Assembly (NCBI RefSeq): GCF_042453785.1
Contig: NC_091674.1
Coordinates: 29,337,501 to 29,401,500 of the forward strand
Direction: 5' to 3'
DNA from: Malus domestica
Lineage: Eukaryota > Streptophyta > Magnoliopsida > Rosales > Rosaceae
DNA: 64,000 nt
This document shows positions 22,644 to 35,029 of this stretch, piece by piece. The stretch's first letter is position 1. Every line of letters starts with the position of its first letter. The notes below the pieces were generated by a model, which searched no databases, had not been told where the DNA came from, and saw nothing but the letters and a program-made list of their open reading frames with translations. The position numbers and the translations under genes were made by a program.

Positions 22644-23249
22644 AATAAGAACTACGTATCGAGTTAAAGTGAGATTGAGATAGGGATACGAGTTAAAGTG
22701 AGATTGAGATAGGGATATAACCGTCCACGAATCTTGTTTCTTTACACTTTGTTTTATTTTGCTAAGGATATACCAACTTTTTCATTCTCTGGTTCATGGG
22801 CGAGCGTTCGAGTCGTAGAAATTTCTAATTTTGCAAATATACCCACTAACTGTACATATATTACCTCAAAGACAAGGAAAGAGATCATCTCCAAATCCTT
22901 TCCTCCTAATTCATCCAATCAGGAAATCCGTGTCATTGAAAATTAATCCAACGACTGAAGTTATTATAACTTTTAAAGTGGGTCTCTATTTGTAACCGTG
23001 GAATCAAATTTCAATGATACGAATTCTGACTGGATGTATTATGACACAACATTACTTCCACCCAACATTACATCCAAAGTAATGTTTCAAACTCTTACGC
23101 ATACAAGATGAATCCTGCTCTCCAAGAACAATCTAATTTCAATTAGAAGTTTCGAAAGGCGAGCGCCGTCGGAACATGGGCTGTCATACGGCCGTCATTC
23201 CATAACTTGTGCAAATAGTTCCACTGTTTAAGGAAGTAGTACGTCGCGT

Positions 23250-26200
23250 TCAATCTCGCCTTCTGTGCTTGTCTCTCCTGGATTCTGAACGTTCCTTCTC
23301 AGGGGAGTCTCTGCTTCGACGTTTATGATGCTTCGAGCGTTTTCTGCTACTACTGCTCTTTTCTCGAGAGGATCCTTTCTTCTTAACTTTGGACCTAGAA
23401 CGGTGACGGTCCTGATGATCGCTGGATGAATCGCTATCTGAATCACCGTGTCTATGCCGATGTCCCCTAGAGCGCCTTCTGCTCCTTTCATCTTCTGATG
23501 GTGAACTGCTGCTCACATTGTGGTGCCGGCTTGAGGGTGTTTTGTCCTTCCTATCATCTTGATGTGCTTTTCGAAAAATAATCTTGTCAAACTGATTTCC
23601 CAAAGCACCCATCTCTGCGTTTTTGCCATTGCTTCTCGCTGAATTACCCGTCAAGTTACCATTAAAAGGTTCAGCATTGTCACGCGGAGCCTCCTGAGAA
23701 ATTTCTGGTCTGCGCGGAATCTCATGGGTGGAAGGCGGCTTATTATCAACTGGCAGGATACTGGAAGATCCTGAACCAGCTCCTTTGGGAGGCGAAGAAG
23801 TCCTGGCTTTGTTCGTTGATGAGGGCAGCTCAGGGGGAACCTCTAGGCCTAGTTCTTTTCCTAAGGATTCCAAAAAGTCGCCTGCGATCAAACGGTTTAA
23901 TGTTGTATTGGCTGCTTCAACCTTCTTCTCTGGATTACCCACCCCGTTGGAAACAGAGGTATCCTCATCATCGTCCTCGTCATCAGAAAATATAGCCTGC
24001 ACACAAATGAAGATTAATATTAGGCATGTGTTACGTCTAGCATGTGCATGTAAAAACAAATCACTGAATTTGTGTTTAAAGCACCTTGTAAAGGTCAACT
24101 GGCCTCTCGACGTTGTCAACTTCAACCTCAACTGCGCTTTCCTCGTCAACTACATCTTTGCTTATTCCTTGGGCATTAGATTGAACAACAGGGATGTAGT
24201 CACTCTTTACAATTACAGTTTCTTCTGCTTTTGTGTCTTTTCCAGAATCTGATGTAAAAATCAGAGTTTCCATTTTGCTCTTCATCCGGGGTGCTGGTGG
24301 TGGCTGCATGTGACAGTATCATATGTTTAAGGTATGGTGTTAAGAAAAATGTCGAGAGAGAGAGAGAGCAGGAGTTAAAGAGAAGAGTATTCAACTGCAC
24401 CTTCCCCATGAAAGGATCGATGAGATCAAAACGTTTGCATAAAATAGGTGAGGGACGCCACTGATATTCTGTGCGTTTTATGCGAACTTCCTTTTTTATA
24501 GAATTTTCAGTTTGAGTGTCTTTGGCTTGCTGTTTTCAAAAATTAAGAACCAATTAATTATTTATATAAAGAATAACAATACATGTTTACAAAACCAAAA
24601 TCTGAAAAACACCAGCAAAACGTACCGCTGATCCCCCAGAAGTAAACTGCATGGCTCCAGCAGATAAAAAATCCATGAACTGTGATGTGGAGAGTTTGCT
24701 TTCTTTACTCCACTTCCCTTTCTGTATTGCATCAGCTGCAGCCTCAAAGTCTAATCTCTCACGAGCACGAACTGCTTCTGACATATGACTAGCTCCACCA
24801 GACTCAGTAGATCGAAGTCCTCCTTGGTATTTCTCCTTGAGAAACCGCTCAAACCTTTCTTGCTTTGCAGGATCATCGTTGAAGGGTTTTGCAACTTCCA
24901 GCATCTCACCCTACATTCAACACATAAAACAAAGTGAGAAAATCTAAAACTTTCCTTGAGCAACACAAACAGCCCAGTTCTTTCATTCATTCATAAAAAT
25001 ATGAAAAACTATTGGTAGCTAAGGCAATGCTTAAGTAAACCAAGGACATTACAATCTAGATTCGCAAAAAACTTGCATACATAAACATTTGAGAAAGCAG
25101 ACAAGTAAGATGTATTGTACTCACATCTAATGCAGGTTTAGTAAATGTATCTGAAAGGTTGTACTGAAGCTGAATGGCCTCTTCAGAAGCAACAGATGAA
25201 CTTGACTCTTTGGAGCTTCGTTCCAAAGGCCTTTCCCCTAAAAATTTTCCACGGCTCTCTGCTGTCATCTTCTGCTTTCGTGGAGACAATTTACCATCCA
25301 ATATCTCCTTGGTGTTATTGCCTCGCTTCTGCCGCTCCTCCCACAGTTTCCTTGCATAATAATCATGGCCATTCCCTCCAACTAGAAAACTAAACAAGGG
25401 ATTTGACTGATTTTTCTCTCTAGAGAGATCCTCAAATAATTTACCACATCGAGCTACTAAAGTTGCGACCCCGTCAATTAAGAGTTTCAGATTATTATCC
25501 TCTGGAGGAGAGACTTCTGTGGGACCAGGATCTCCAAGCTTGCAGCCACTATCAAGAGGCCCAGAAAATTTATGGTTGGGTACAAAATCTTTTGGTACTA
25601 CAGGAGGATCAAATCTGGAACAAATCCCAGAGTAATAGTTAGTGTTTATGTATTCAGAAATGAACAAGCGGAAGAATCACTCTTTTCTGCATACTCACAT
25701 GCATACAACAACAACAACAACAACAAAGCCTTTTCCCACTAAGTGGGGTCGGCTATTGCATACTCACATGCATATAAAACTAAAACCTCTGATTACCTCT
25801 CATGTTGGTAGTCCGAATTAGATGCAAGTCTAAATCCAGAGAGACCACCTGGTTCCTTTCGAACGGACTTTTGCTTGCTATCCATGATTGATCTTGAAGG
25901 CTCATCATCAATATCTTCAACATAAGTTTCCTCAAAGCCATAACCTGAACGAAAAGTACAATTGCAAAAACTTGAGCATTATAACGAATAATATTTCAAC
26001 AAAAAGGTAATCTGGTTAGCCCAAAATGAATCTGACTAACAGGTCTAATCACTATTGAACCATACCCCTTTACCCAGTAAATCACAAGCTGTAAGATATA
26101 TCACGCAACTTGAAGAAAAATAATGCAATGGAGCAATCCGTGGTCCGAATAAAGCGGAAGGGAAAGCTTAGATTAAATTAATCACATCTTCAGTAGTTTC

Positions 26201-29200
26201 TCCCAGAAAACATAGTAGGAAAAGACCAGCACCAAAAACACAAAGTGATTCTATGCAATGACTCTATAATAACTATAATTACTGCAAAGATTGATTATTC
26301 GTTACAATAACACTAACCAGAATTATAAACATCCTCATCTTCAGCATCAAGTTCTTCAAGTGCTCCAATTCCAAAACCAGGAGCAACCTTTCCTGCTGAT
26401 GAATAACAAGATAAATCAATCATAAGTTGAGAAACCAATCCGTGCAATCAAATAAAAGCAATAAGAGGACAAAACCTATGAAGAACGGATACCGTTATGG
26501 CAACGATACAATACGACATGGCAATATAACAAATTATTAAAAACTAGGATACTCTTCGGCATGGACATGACAATTTAAATTATATATTAACATTTAGTAA
26601 TTGTTATCATTACTATTGAAAGTATCTATTACTAACTTATAAGATACAAGAAAAGCATATTATAGATAATTTATGGTATATTTACAGGATATATAGGAGA
26701 CCAAACAAATTGGAAAGGAATTGCATTTAATTTTTTTTAACCTTTACACGTATGGTTGTGGTTGGGCTGAGTGGCAGTGGCCACTAACTGAGTACGACAC
26801 ATGAAACTGAAACTGTAGCGTTTAGATGTGTGAAAATAAAGAGGATTATCAGATGCTACCGTCTTCTTCCTCACGATATTCAACAGATCTGTGGATCTGC
26901 AATTGCGCAGGAAGGCTATAATTCAATCCTTCTCAGCCTGATACGTATCCGAAAATTTGGATAACTGTATCCCAAATGTTGGATACCCGTATCCATTAGT
27001 CAAAAGACATATCAGTTCACCCCGATACGTATTGGAGGCATATCTGAGAGTATCGGTCGCGCATCGTATCCAATTAAGTATGGGAAGGGGATACGCGACC
27101 AAGTTGCCATGAAAATGCTTCTTAGGACAGAACCCTATATTATAACACCAAAAGGAATGCTTTTCATCCGGATCATAAATCTTACACTTGAAGCCAAAAA
27201 GATTATTGTCCATTGAACGGGCACTTCTATATCCAATACCCCTATTCTCAGAGAGGCGTGATCTCTTTTTCTCTGAATATAAAAAATCAAAAAATAGTAG
27301 TTAGGATGCATTAGATTGCTCGTAATCACAGAAATATGACCCAGTTTTCTGTAAAAAGAAAAGAAAATCACTTACCTCTGAACTCAGGAGCATGCTTATA
27401 AGGATCAAAACCTAATCCGTGAAGGTCCTGCTTTGGGTAGAGAACATAAACCTGAAGGAAATATGTAAGGCACGGAGAGAATCCAACGAAATAAAATGAA
27501 ATTTTAATCTCATGTTGAAAGAGGTCATTTTTTACCCCACTTAGTGGGAAAAGGCTTTGTTGTTGTTGTTGTTGTTGTTGTTGAAAGAGGTCATTTTTGT
27601 AAAAAATTGAATTTGATAAAAGATATAGAATTTCTTCAGTCACTACAGACTCCAAATTGGTGAGACGCAATGGCAATGCTAAGCAATCACTGGAAACCCA
27701 GAAGTACAATTAAGTTATATTAGCAAACGGATCCATGGAATAATTTAAGTATTCAGTGGGAGGATCCACAAGCTAGGAAATATTACAAATCATAATGATC
27801 AAAGAAACTGTTCTCAAGAACTCTTCGAGAAAAAGTGTACTGCCTAGAAAAAGAAATTTGAAATACCTAAATAATAATTTTTACAAGCTCCAAAACTCTG
27901 ACTCAACTTATGAATTAAACAAATACACAATAGAATTATCCATTACGGTCCAAATACTGAATCAAGAAATAAAAGAAAACCAAATGAATGACTGACATAG
28001 AAAAGAAAATTTACTTACAGGTGTGCTTTGAGAAGATTGAACATCATCACTAGCAGGCAGCTCAATATGATCCTCCATTTCGCCATGAACAGGCTCAGAG
28101 TCAGCAAGCTGTGCTTTTGCATCACTGGAAGAAAATGCTAAAAATGCTTTTCGCGCTTCCCTTCGAGCATCTGTACAAAGGACATGAAAATGTTTAAGAC
28201 TGTAAGCAATGAAAGAAAGACCTTAACCAATAGAAATCAGATGAAACTGTATGTGTTCTGGTAGTCCCGCACATGCTATATGAATTCTAGGTATGCCAAA
28301 TCTAAATTTATAGCAAAGAACCTCATACTAATGTTCTAAGTTCCATGTCATAAAATAAATAAATAATACATTCACATCAACCGAACCGATACGAGAATAG
28401 TTGATTTCAGAACAATTTTGAATTTGCAAGCCATATATACCGTATGATGAATCGGTATGTGAATCCTTGATTGAACGACCATGGCGCCATCCCATCTTCA
28501 GCAGCAACTTCACACCTAATCAAAAACAGCAAACGGGTATAAAGAGATGTGCAACTAATAATTAAAAAAATTAAAAAAAAAAACTCTTTGAACAATCACC
28601 AACCCAAATTTACTGGAACAAACCTATAGAATCTGTGGCTGGAAGAACTAATTCATCAGGAACTGGTCCGGGAATAGCTGATGGCCTAAAATACATGACA
28701 AACAAGATATCAACAAGTTAGAAAACAATGCATGACACTATTTTCAAGGACTGGATTTTAAGAAAAATCTGTCACGGTTATTAACATATAAAAAAGAAAA
28801 TCTATGTTAAATATGATAATTAATCTTATTCATTTAACCAGAAAAATCATTTTTAAAATGCTATTATTCTACTCTCACCGTAAATTTCCAAGAGAAAGTG
28901 GGATTAACACTTCAAACAACCTTATACCTGAAGAATTTAATTTTGTTCAGCAATGGTATGAAAGCATTACAACTCTCTAGAACCTAAAGGTTAGGGTACA
29001 GTGTACAACAAGGGGTAGTATTCAGAACCTTATCATTTTCATCCAAATGACTAACTTGTATTATCAACTTGGTTATTGATTAAACTAGAACTGCAATTGA
29101 CCAACACCCTAACCTTTTCTGTTGTTCCTTCTCAGCTTGTTTACGAGCAAGTTCAGCAGCTGTAGATCCAAATGTATCAAACTGCATAGACGTCCCCAAA

Positions 29201-30599
29201 GATTGGCCTTCAAGTTCCTAAATGTTAAAAAGAAGAATCAGAAAACTGATTTAATTCTAAAGTAAAATCATTGGCAGTAGTCCTCATCATCTAGAAGAAC
29301 TCCATGGTCATCGGATATGATATCTATAAGAACTCAACAACATAAGTATGTTACTCATTTTTCAAGAGCTAGAGAACAGTCAACATTAGAAAAGAAAAAA
29401 AAAAAACTCTATTTGCTACTTTTAATCTATTTTTTGCTAGATGAGAATTTTCATATAATTGAAACTAACCATTGGAAAAGGTTGTACGGTTTTCCAACCA
29501 ATAGATTTTCACTCCCTTCGTTGTAAAGTTTATATTAGATAACTACAATAACCAAACATGAAATAAGCATAAACATACATAGTTTACCAATTCTATAAGG
29601 CGATGATTCCAACATTGACAGTTTGTAACGTATTCCAAAAGTTGAAGAATATAAATGAAATAGGTGTAATAGGTTAAAGCCAAGATCAAACTTACAGCTC
29701 TTTCATCTTCATCTAAAAAGTTCATAATGTCCTGCCGTTTGACTTCAGCTCTGTTCTTCCGCGATGACACAAAGGTCTGCGGTGTCCACCCTGCACGTTT
29801 GTTTCAGATGGCTTAAACCATTAGCTACCCTCGAACATTCTTAAGAAAAGGAATCACACATTTCTAGTTCAAAGGACAGCAAGAAGATACCTTCTTTTGA
29901 GCCGACTGTATTGTAATAGCCAGCTGAAAACCCTCCACTAAATGCACCATGAAATCTCCTTCTCCCTTCTTCATCTCTAACCTGGAGACATAAAAGTCAA
30001 CAGAAAAGCAAACCCAGACCATTCATTTAAACATCAATCAGTGAGCAGAACTATTGAAAATTAATTAAAGCCTTAATGCGATGCATAATAAAGTTTGTCT
30101 GATAAAGATAGCAAAACCGGCATCCCACATTAATCACACAGCATAATTCCATGTTAAAATTCAAAATGGAAATCAACCCATTTCAATCTGCACCCAGTTC
30201 ACCCAAACCAAGTCCACATTTTCAAATTCCTTTTCAAACTTTCTCATCAACCAAACACATTACTACAACTACCAATTGCAAACTCTCTCTGATCACATTT
30301 CCCTATAAACCCAATCCTCCAATTACATACAACTTCTAAGCTCAACACAACTGACATTAAAACTCAATTACCACACTCCACTACATAACATTGAAATTTC
30401 TCCATTGTTTTAACTTTCTCGAGCTTTCTCCGGAACCAAACAAAAGATAAGAAAAAACGCATACCTCTTGCTTCCAAGGAACGAGAGTACGCAAGTTACC
30501 GGAGGCCTCGGCAACGGACTTCTTCTTGCGACTGGTGAAATCTTCCTCCCGCTCAATCGGTGTTCCGTAGAACACGAAATCGTCTTCGTCTGAAGCCAT
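23250..30599 (-). CDS. TGH: TOUGH: G-patch and SURP domain RNA-processing protein
   Basis: Orthologue of Arabidopsis TOUGH, a nuclear RNA-binding protein known to assist microRNA-precursor processing with the Dicer complex. Sixteen exons, in coding order: 30465-30599, 29891-29981, 29696-29790, 29114-29217, 28624-28685, 28441-28515, 28019-28170, 27376-27451, 27186-27274, 26318-26395, 25797-25944, 25125-25615, 24626-24910, 24401-24529, 24085-24303 and 23250-23996. They total 2,976 bases (991 residues; about 930 in Arabidopsis from memory). The N-terminus is [20 protein letters not shown], with [20 protein letters not shown] following. The G-patch core [18 protein letters not shown] spans exons 5-6. 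[20 protein letters not shown] follows in exons 7-8. The SURP domain lies at ~409-462 in exon 12, [20 protein letters not shown] in exon 14, and an Arg/Ser-rich tail after residue ~800 ends RRDKHRRRD. Introns carry two SINE stubs and a large degenerate insertion. Head to head with DR1. Confidence 0.96.
25706..25756 (-). mobile_element. SINE 3'-end stub in a TGH intron, copy 1
   Basis: A ~50-bp remnant, CAACAACAACAACAACAACA then AAAGCCTTTTCCCACTAAGT and GGGGTCGGCTAT. It is flanked by a perfect 18-bp target duplication, TGCATACTCACATGCATA, at 25688-25705 and 25757-25774. The TTG-repeat tail on the minus strand and the GGGAAAAGGCTTTG block are the 3' end of an Au-like SINE, so this is a strongly 5'-truncated insertion. 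It sits in the intron between exons 11 and 12. Confidence 0.88.
26406..27180. repeat. Degenerate insertion in the largest TGH intron
   Basis: Intron 9 (26396-27185) is far larger than its neighbours. It contains GATACGTATC-type motifs repeated in both orientations (26940-27090: GATACGTATCCGAAAATTTG, GGATACCCGTATCC, GATACGTATTGG, TCGTATCCAATT). This looks like an old repeat, but no terminal repeats or target duplications were found, so the family is not assigned. Confidence 0.4.
27533..27580 (+). mobile_element. SINE 3'-end stub in a TGH intron, copy 2
   Basis: A ~48-bp remnant, ACCCCACTTAGTGGGAAAAG then GCTTTG and a (TTG)n tail, between perfect 18-bp duplications TTGAAAGAGGTCATTTTT at 27515-27532 and 27581-27598. 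Same sequence as the stub at 25706, in the opposite orientation and at a different target, so it is an independent insertion. It sits in the intron between exons 7 and 8 of TGH. Confidence 0.88.
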
Positions 30600-30841
30600 T
30601 TCTTGATTAACTTCTTAATATCTTGAAGATTAAGAAGAAGCTGGGTAATCAAAATTAATTGAGGATTAGGGTTTCGTCGAGAGTGATTGCTGCAGGGCGA
30701 GCCGGCGCGGCAAAGCCCTCCTTCGAGCAGAGAGAGGAGGGAGGAGAGCGAGAGGTAGAAGAAAGCCAGAGAACGTAGTCGTTAACTTGTACTATTGGAC
30801 CGGAAAAAAAAATGTAATTTGGGTTGGGTTGTTGGGTTGAA

Positions 30842-30916
30842 TGGGCTCGGCAGTCGACCCACTAGTGTGGATCCGACCACTTTGGGCTGCCTATCCAGAT
30901 TAATTTGGTCTGGGCT
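30842..30916. promoter_or_regulatory. Three site II-type TGGGCT motifs upstream of TGH
   Basis: TGGGCT occurs at 30842-30847, 30883-30888 and 30911-30916, about 245-320 bases upstream of the TGH start codon. TGGGCY elements are known TCP-factor binding sites in promoters of plant housekeeping and growth genes. Clustering supports function, but no binding can be shown from sequence. Confidence 0.5.
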
Positions 30917-30936
30917 GACATGACAATAAAATTAAA

Positions 30937-31090
30937 GGAAAATTAATGAAAATGGCTTGAAAATTTTGAGTTTTAATGATAAGGACAAAATAAATGGTAA
31001 AGTGAATAGTACCAGGATTGACTTTTTAGTGTAAAAATGTGGTTTTTCGTTAAAATGAACAGTACCGGGTGCTTTTCATTAAAGTTCTCT
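30937..31090 (+). mobile_element. MITE family B, copy 4
   Basis: A 154-bp element between AAAATTAAA duplications (30928-30936 and 31091-31099; 8 or 9 bp depending on the boundary). It has the same interior as copy 1: AATAGTACCAGGATTGACTT, AAATGTGGTTTTTCGTTAAA. It lies ~340 bases upstream of the TGH ATG, just beyond the TGGGCT cluster. Confidence 0.88.
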
Positions 31091-31269
31091 AAAATTAAAG
31101 GGAAAGCCCACTACGAAGTCAAAAAGTATTTAGTTGTTTCCAACATTTTTTTGGGTTGAAAAAAGATGTTTTATTAATTACCCTAAATTATTGACCAAAA
31201 AATAATTACCCTAAATTAGATTGCAAAGATGAGTTAATTTTAATTGTACTCAACCAAAAGCATCTCTAG

Positions 31270-31397
31270 GTGTCACTCAGTACTACGGTCTAGTTGTATT
31301 TTTCTTTACTTAAAAGTGAGAGATCTTAAATTCAAATCTCGTAGATGATGAATTCAATACTAAATTCGATTGCCCGCTGTGTGATTAAGCTGAATTT
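31270..31397 (+). mobile_element. tRNA-derived SINE, copy 2 (3' truncated)
   Basis: Matches the SINE at 21469: AGTACTACGGTCTAGTTGTA, TAAAAGTGAGAGATCTTAAA, a degenerate B box TTCAAATCTCG, then GATGAATTCAATACTAAATT and CGCTGTGTGATTAAGC. The 3' poly(A) part is missing and no target duplication was found, so it is an older, damaged copy. Confidence 0.72.
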
Positions 31398-31479
31398 TTT
31401 CTTTCTGTTTTTTTGGAAACTAACTTTTTATTTCTTAGTCTATAAGATAATCTCCAATCATGGACTAAATGCCAAATTC

Positions 31480-32080
31480 CCCCTATCCCTCCCCCCCAAA
31501 TCCAACCAACCCAACCCAACCCAACCCAAATCTTTGGGCAAAAAGCTAAAAGCCAAATTCCTTCCAAAATTTAGCCCAGGATTTGATGTGGGCCTCACCG
31601 AAACGAGTGAAATCCAGCATTTGTGCGTCAATCCCCCCCTACCCGCTCGCCTGACGCGTGACCTTTCAAACAGACAAGGCCCCACCCACATGGGCTTGTC
31701 GGCCACCTTTCCCAGGCGCCCCAATGGCTACTTTGATCTGACCATCGCGATCAACGCCGTTGGTTGATCCAACGGCCTAGATTCAAATTTTTTTTTTGTT
31801 TTTTATATTTATATATTTATTGAATCCAAATGTTGAGATCGAATATAATCAAATTTAATGGTAAAAAAAAAAATCTAACAGCCCAAATTTAAATCCAAAG
31901 ACTAAAATAATTAAAAAATTATTTAACTCAAAATTCACCCAAAAACTCTATAAATACCTATGTATTTGTTCAAAAATCCACACAAAACTCACTTTTCTCC
32001 TACAATTCTTCCAATTTTTCTTTCTACCATTTCTTCCCATTTCCAAATTTTGTGTTTATACATCTCTATCATCTCTATCA
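31480..32080 (+). repeat. Possible promoter-leader of a non-autonomous element
   Basis: A C-rich segment with an (AACCC)n run (31503-31527) is followed ~430 bases later by CTCTATAAATACC, a textbook TATA box. After it comes a long pyrimidine-rich leader (ACTTTTCTCCTACAATTCTT, CTTCCCATTTCC) but no coding region. Promoter-plus-leader remains of this kind occur in decayed plant DNA transposons of the Harbinger type. That assignment is a guess. Confidence 0.3.
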
Positions 32081-32964
32081 TGATTTTCATATTCTTCCAT
32101 AGTGTTTCATGAGTTTTATATATGGATTTAGTGATTTTTCAATATTTTTCGGAATTTGAATATTTTTAGATTAAAATGTTCATAAAATTAATTTACGATA
32201 GTCTACATATTTATTTATTTCCAAACGCGCTAAAAGTCTATTTCCATGTAAGATAAAGGGATGAAAATCAATCAATCATGTTCGTTTATTGTACATTATG
32301 TGATCCGTTTTTATTAAATACTATTTATATTTAATTATAAATTTAAAATTTAAAATAATTTCTAACTATACGATATACGATGGACGAACTCGATTGATTG
32401 ATATTCTGAATATCACAAAGAAGAAAAGGAGAGGATGATATTCCGAAGCTGAGAGAGAAGACACTTTCACTAACAAAACCAATCCAAAAAACCTCCACGC
32501 GTCCCCACCCCGCGTGCGCAGCACCCGCCAAGCGCTCACCCCGCGAAACACACGGACGTCGAAAACTCCTCAACGACGCGCGTGGTGGACTCGTAAATCA
32601 ACGCGCTTTTGGGGGAGAATTGTTTCGTTTGCCCTAATCGCCTGCGAGCGAGATCTGGCTCTCTTATCCTGAAGAACTCAACCCCTTTCCCCTGATAAAT
32701 CCATATATTCAACACCATGTACCCCTTCCGAATCTTGATCTTCCTGCAACTCGGATCTTCGTCGATCGGTTGATTCATTCGTCGTCTACGTGGTCAGATT
32801 CGCGCTCGCTCGCTCTCCGATTCAACTCGGTTATCAGGTGAGTCATCTCGGTTCTGCTGGAATTTTTAGATCTGTGATATTTTTTTCCGTTTTGTATTTT
32901 TCCGGTGAATTTTTTAATATGTAGGTGCTGATTTTTGGGGGCTTACGGTGTGCGCAGGTCCAGG

Positions 32965-35029
32965 ATGGATCCGATGGACATCGTCGGGAAGTCAAAGGAA
33001 GATGCTTCGCTTCCGAAAGGTAGATTCGTAATTTTTGTATATTTTTTCTTTTAATTTTTGAGATTATTGTTGTTAGGTTTATCGATTTCATGATTTTTTT
33101 TTTGTTAATTTCGTGTAATTATCTTTGGATTTTGTAATTGAATGATTTCGACAACATCAGTGCCCTAGGATTTGGGGCTTTGCTGTTGTTCTTTATTTTG
33201 AACTAATTGCTTACCTAATTGATTGGTTAAAGATTGATTGAAAATAGTGATGGACTAAATCTTGTATATTGAATTAAAAGTTTCAAGAAATTGATTCCTC
33301 GGATATGAAATAGTGGGTAGGACTGTATAAACAAATAAATCAGAATAAGAACTCCTAAAAATAACTTTCATTTGGATGGAAATAGGTATGCATGATTTGC
33401 TTGCTGGTTAGGGGCCTCGAATTTGCTTGTGAAGGGCTGCTTCCTGCATGTGATTAGAACAGTCATTAGGTCTAATTCGTGTTTTCTTGTGTTGAGGCAA
33501 AGCCTTTACCGGGTGTGGCAAATTATTTGTGCGATTACTTGTCTGGTCGTATGTAGTATGTCCTTACAATCATTTATCTGTCTCACTTGGTCATATTTGT
33601 CTATACTTTTATCATCTCTCTTTGTGGCTCCTCATGGTTTCTTTATGTTCTTGAATCACCGGTAGGGGCATCTTATACACGATATTGCCACCAGATGTAT
33701 GTGTAACTTATGATTTAATATTCATTTTCAGCAACCATGACCAAAATCATTAAAGAGATGCTGCCGCCAGATGTACGTGTCGCAAGAGATGCTCAAGATC
33801 TTTTGATTGAGTGTTGTGTAGGTGAGAATATCTAAATAGTTTATGTTTTACATTTATACATTAATTCAAAATTGCTTTAGTTTTGCTACTGCTAATGCAT
33901 CTATCTTTGTTTCTTGATCTCTGTATAGATTAAACCCTTATCCGTTTTGGGCAATAGCATGTTCTGCACATCAAACCTTGTAGTTAAGGGTTTAGGGTTT
34001 AGTTTTGATACTGCTAAACCATTCATGACTTGCGTTATTGCGTTTGCAGAGTTTATAAATCTCATCTCCTCAGAGTCGAATGAAGTTTGTGGCAGAGAGG
34101 AGAAAAGAACAATAGCTCCTGAGCATGTACTCAAGGCTTTACAGGTTTGTGAACAACCCATTTGAACATGTTTTCAGTTTTATAAATTTGATTCTTTGCG
34201 GTTTTCATTTGTTTTCCTAGTTTGTTGTTGTCCATGGTGCATCTGTACTTTCATATTGTGGTATATTAATATATCTATCAGTCTATGCGTACGATGTATA
34301 TACGTACTTGTAGGCATTATCTATGTGTAGTTCATACTTTTATCATGATAGTTATTGTCACATTCACCTACGTGGATCCTCGAACGAGATGCATATTGGT
34401 GCAATAAGCTTAAATCGTTACCCCTATTTTGTGATGAAGAAAAATTATTTTCGTATACTTTGTGAGGTGCTTACAACAGCTGCGTTGTGACATTTTTTCT
34501 CTTCTGTGTATCAGGTTCTTGGGTTTAGCGAGTACATTGAGGAAGTTTATTCAGCGTATGAACAACACAAACTGGAGACTATGGTGAGTGTTCATGATGC
34601 CTTCTATGTTCATACAACTTATGTGAAACTGAAGTTGTTATAACTTAAAACAAGACATCAGTTATTCAGCAGAACGTTGAGAGTTAGGGATTGATCCCTT
34701 GTGCAGCTGGGTTTAACCGGCAGTACCTCTATCTCTATACCCGCACATGTACACTCCCGCACTTGCAACTAGTCAACTAGTTCACATATCTATAAATTGT
34801 CAGTCAGTCGTGAAGTTGCAACATAAAACATAAAACTATAGGCTGATGCAAGTGGAATTCCTTGCAGCATGACCTATCAAAAAGTGTCAAATGGGGGAAC
34901 GGAGTGGAGATGACAGAGGAAGAAGCCTTGGCTGAGCAGCAGAGGATGTTTGCCGAGGCACGTGCCAGAATGAATGGTGGAGCCACCGCGCCCAAGCAAC
35001 CAGACCCCGAACAAAGTTTAGAGAGCTAA
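32965..35029 (+). CDS. DR1: Dr1/NC2-beta transcription repressor, histone-fold (NF-YB type)
   Basis: The beta subunit of Negative Cofactor 2, which with NC2-alpha (DRAP1) binds TBP on DNA and represses RNA polymerase II initiation in the nucleus. Five coding exons: 32965-33019, 33732-33821, 34050-34144, 34515-34583 and 34868-35029. They total 471 bases, 156 residues. The N-terminus MDPMDIVGKSKEDASLPKAT is nearly identical to the Arabidopsis protein as I remember it. The histone fold covers ~16-85 (KIIKEMLPPDVRVARDAQDL, CCVEFINLISSESNEVC, RTIAPEHVLKALQVLG). The C-terminal EEALAEQQRMFAEARARMNG block is the conserved Dr1 tail. A 120-base intron sits in the 5' UTR, with a donor after 32837 and an acceptor before 32958, seven bases ahead of the ATG. 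Arabidopsis also names it NF-YB13. The upstream neighbour TGH is divergent. Confidence 0.95.

Larger units (their letters stand above)
19840..23249. other. Flippase promoter side plus repeat cluster
   Basis: Next to the flippase start are leader-like sequence and a (GA)n run (20285-20302). Further out lie a 72-bp tandem duplication (20317-20460), a foldback element (21030-21326), a SINE with target duplications (21469-21640), a MITE family B copy (22494-22643) and a ~33-bp duplication around 22656-22720 built on GAGTTAAAGTGAGATTGAGA. No gene is supported. Confidence 0.6.
30600..32700. other. Shared upstream region of TGH and DR1
   Basis: A 2.3-kb divergent intergenic region. Next to TGH are GC-rich leader sequence and three TGGGCT motifs. 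It also holds a MITE family B copy (30937-31090), a SINE copy (31270-31397) and a C-rich/AT-rich block (31480-32080) with its own TATA-like motif. Close to DR1, at 32490-32840, the DNA is rich in CG dinucleotides, consistent with a housekeeping promoter. Confidence 0.55.

Noticed and set aside
23728-24252. 174-codon plus-strand frame across TGH exons
   Set aside because: It crosses the antisense of two TGH exons and an intron; a shadow of the real coding sequence.
31345-31767. 140-codon plus-strand frame with a PNPTQPKS-like stretch
   Set aside because: The peptide comes from the (AACCC)n repeat and a SINE fragment. No domain, no splice context.
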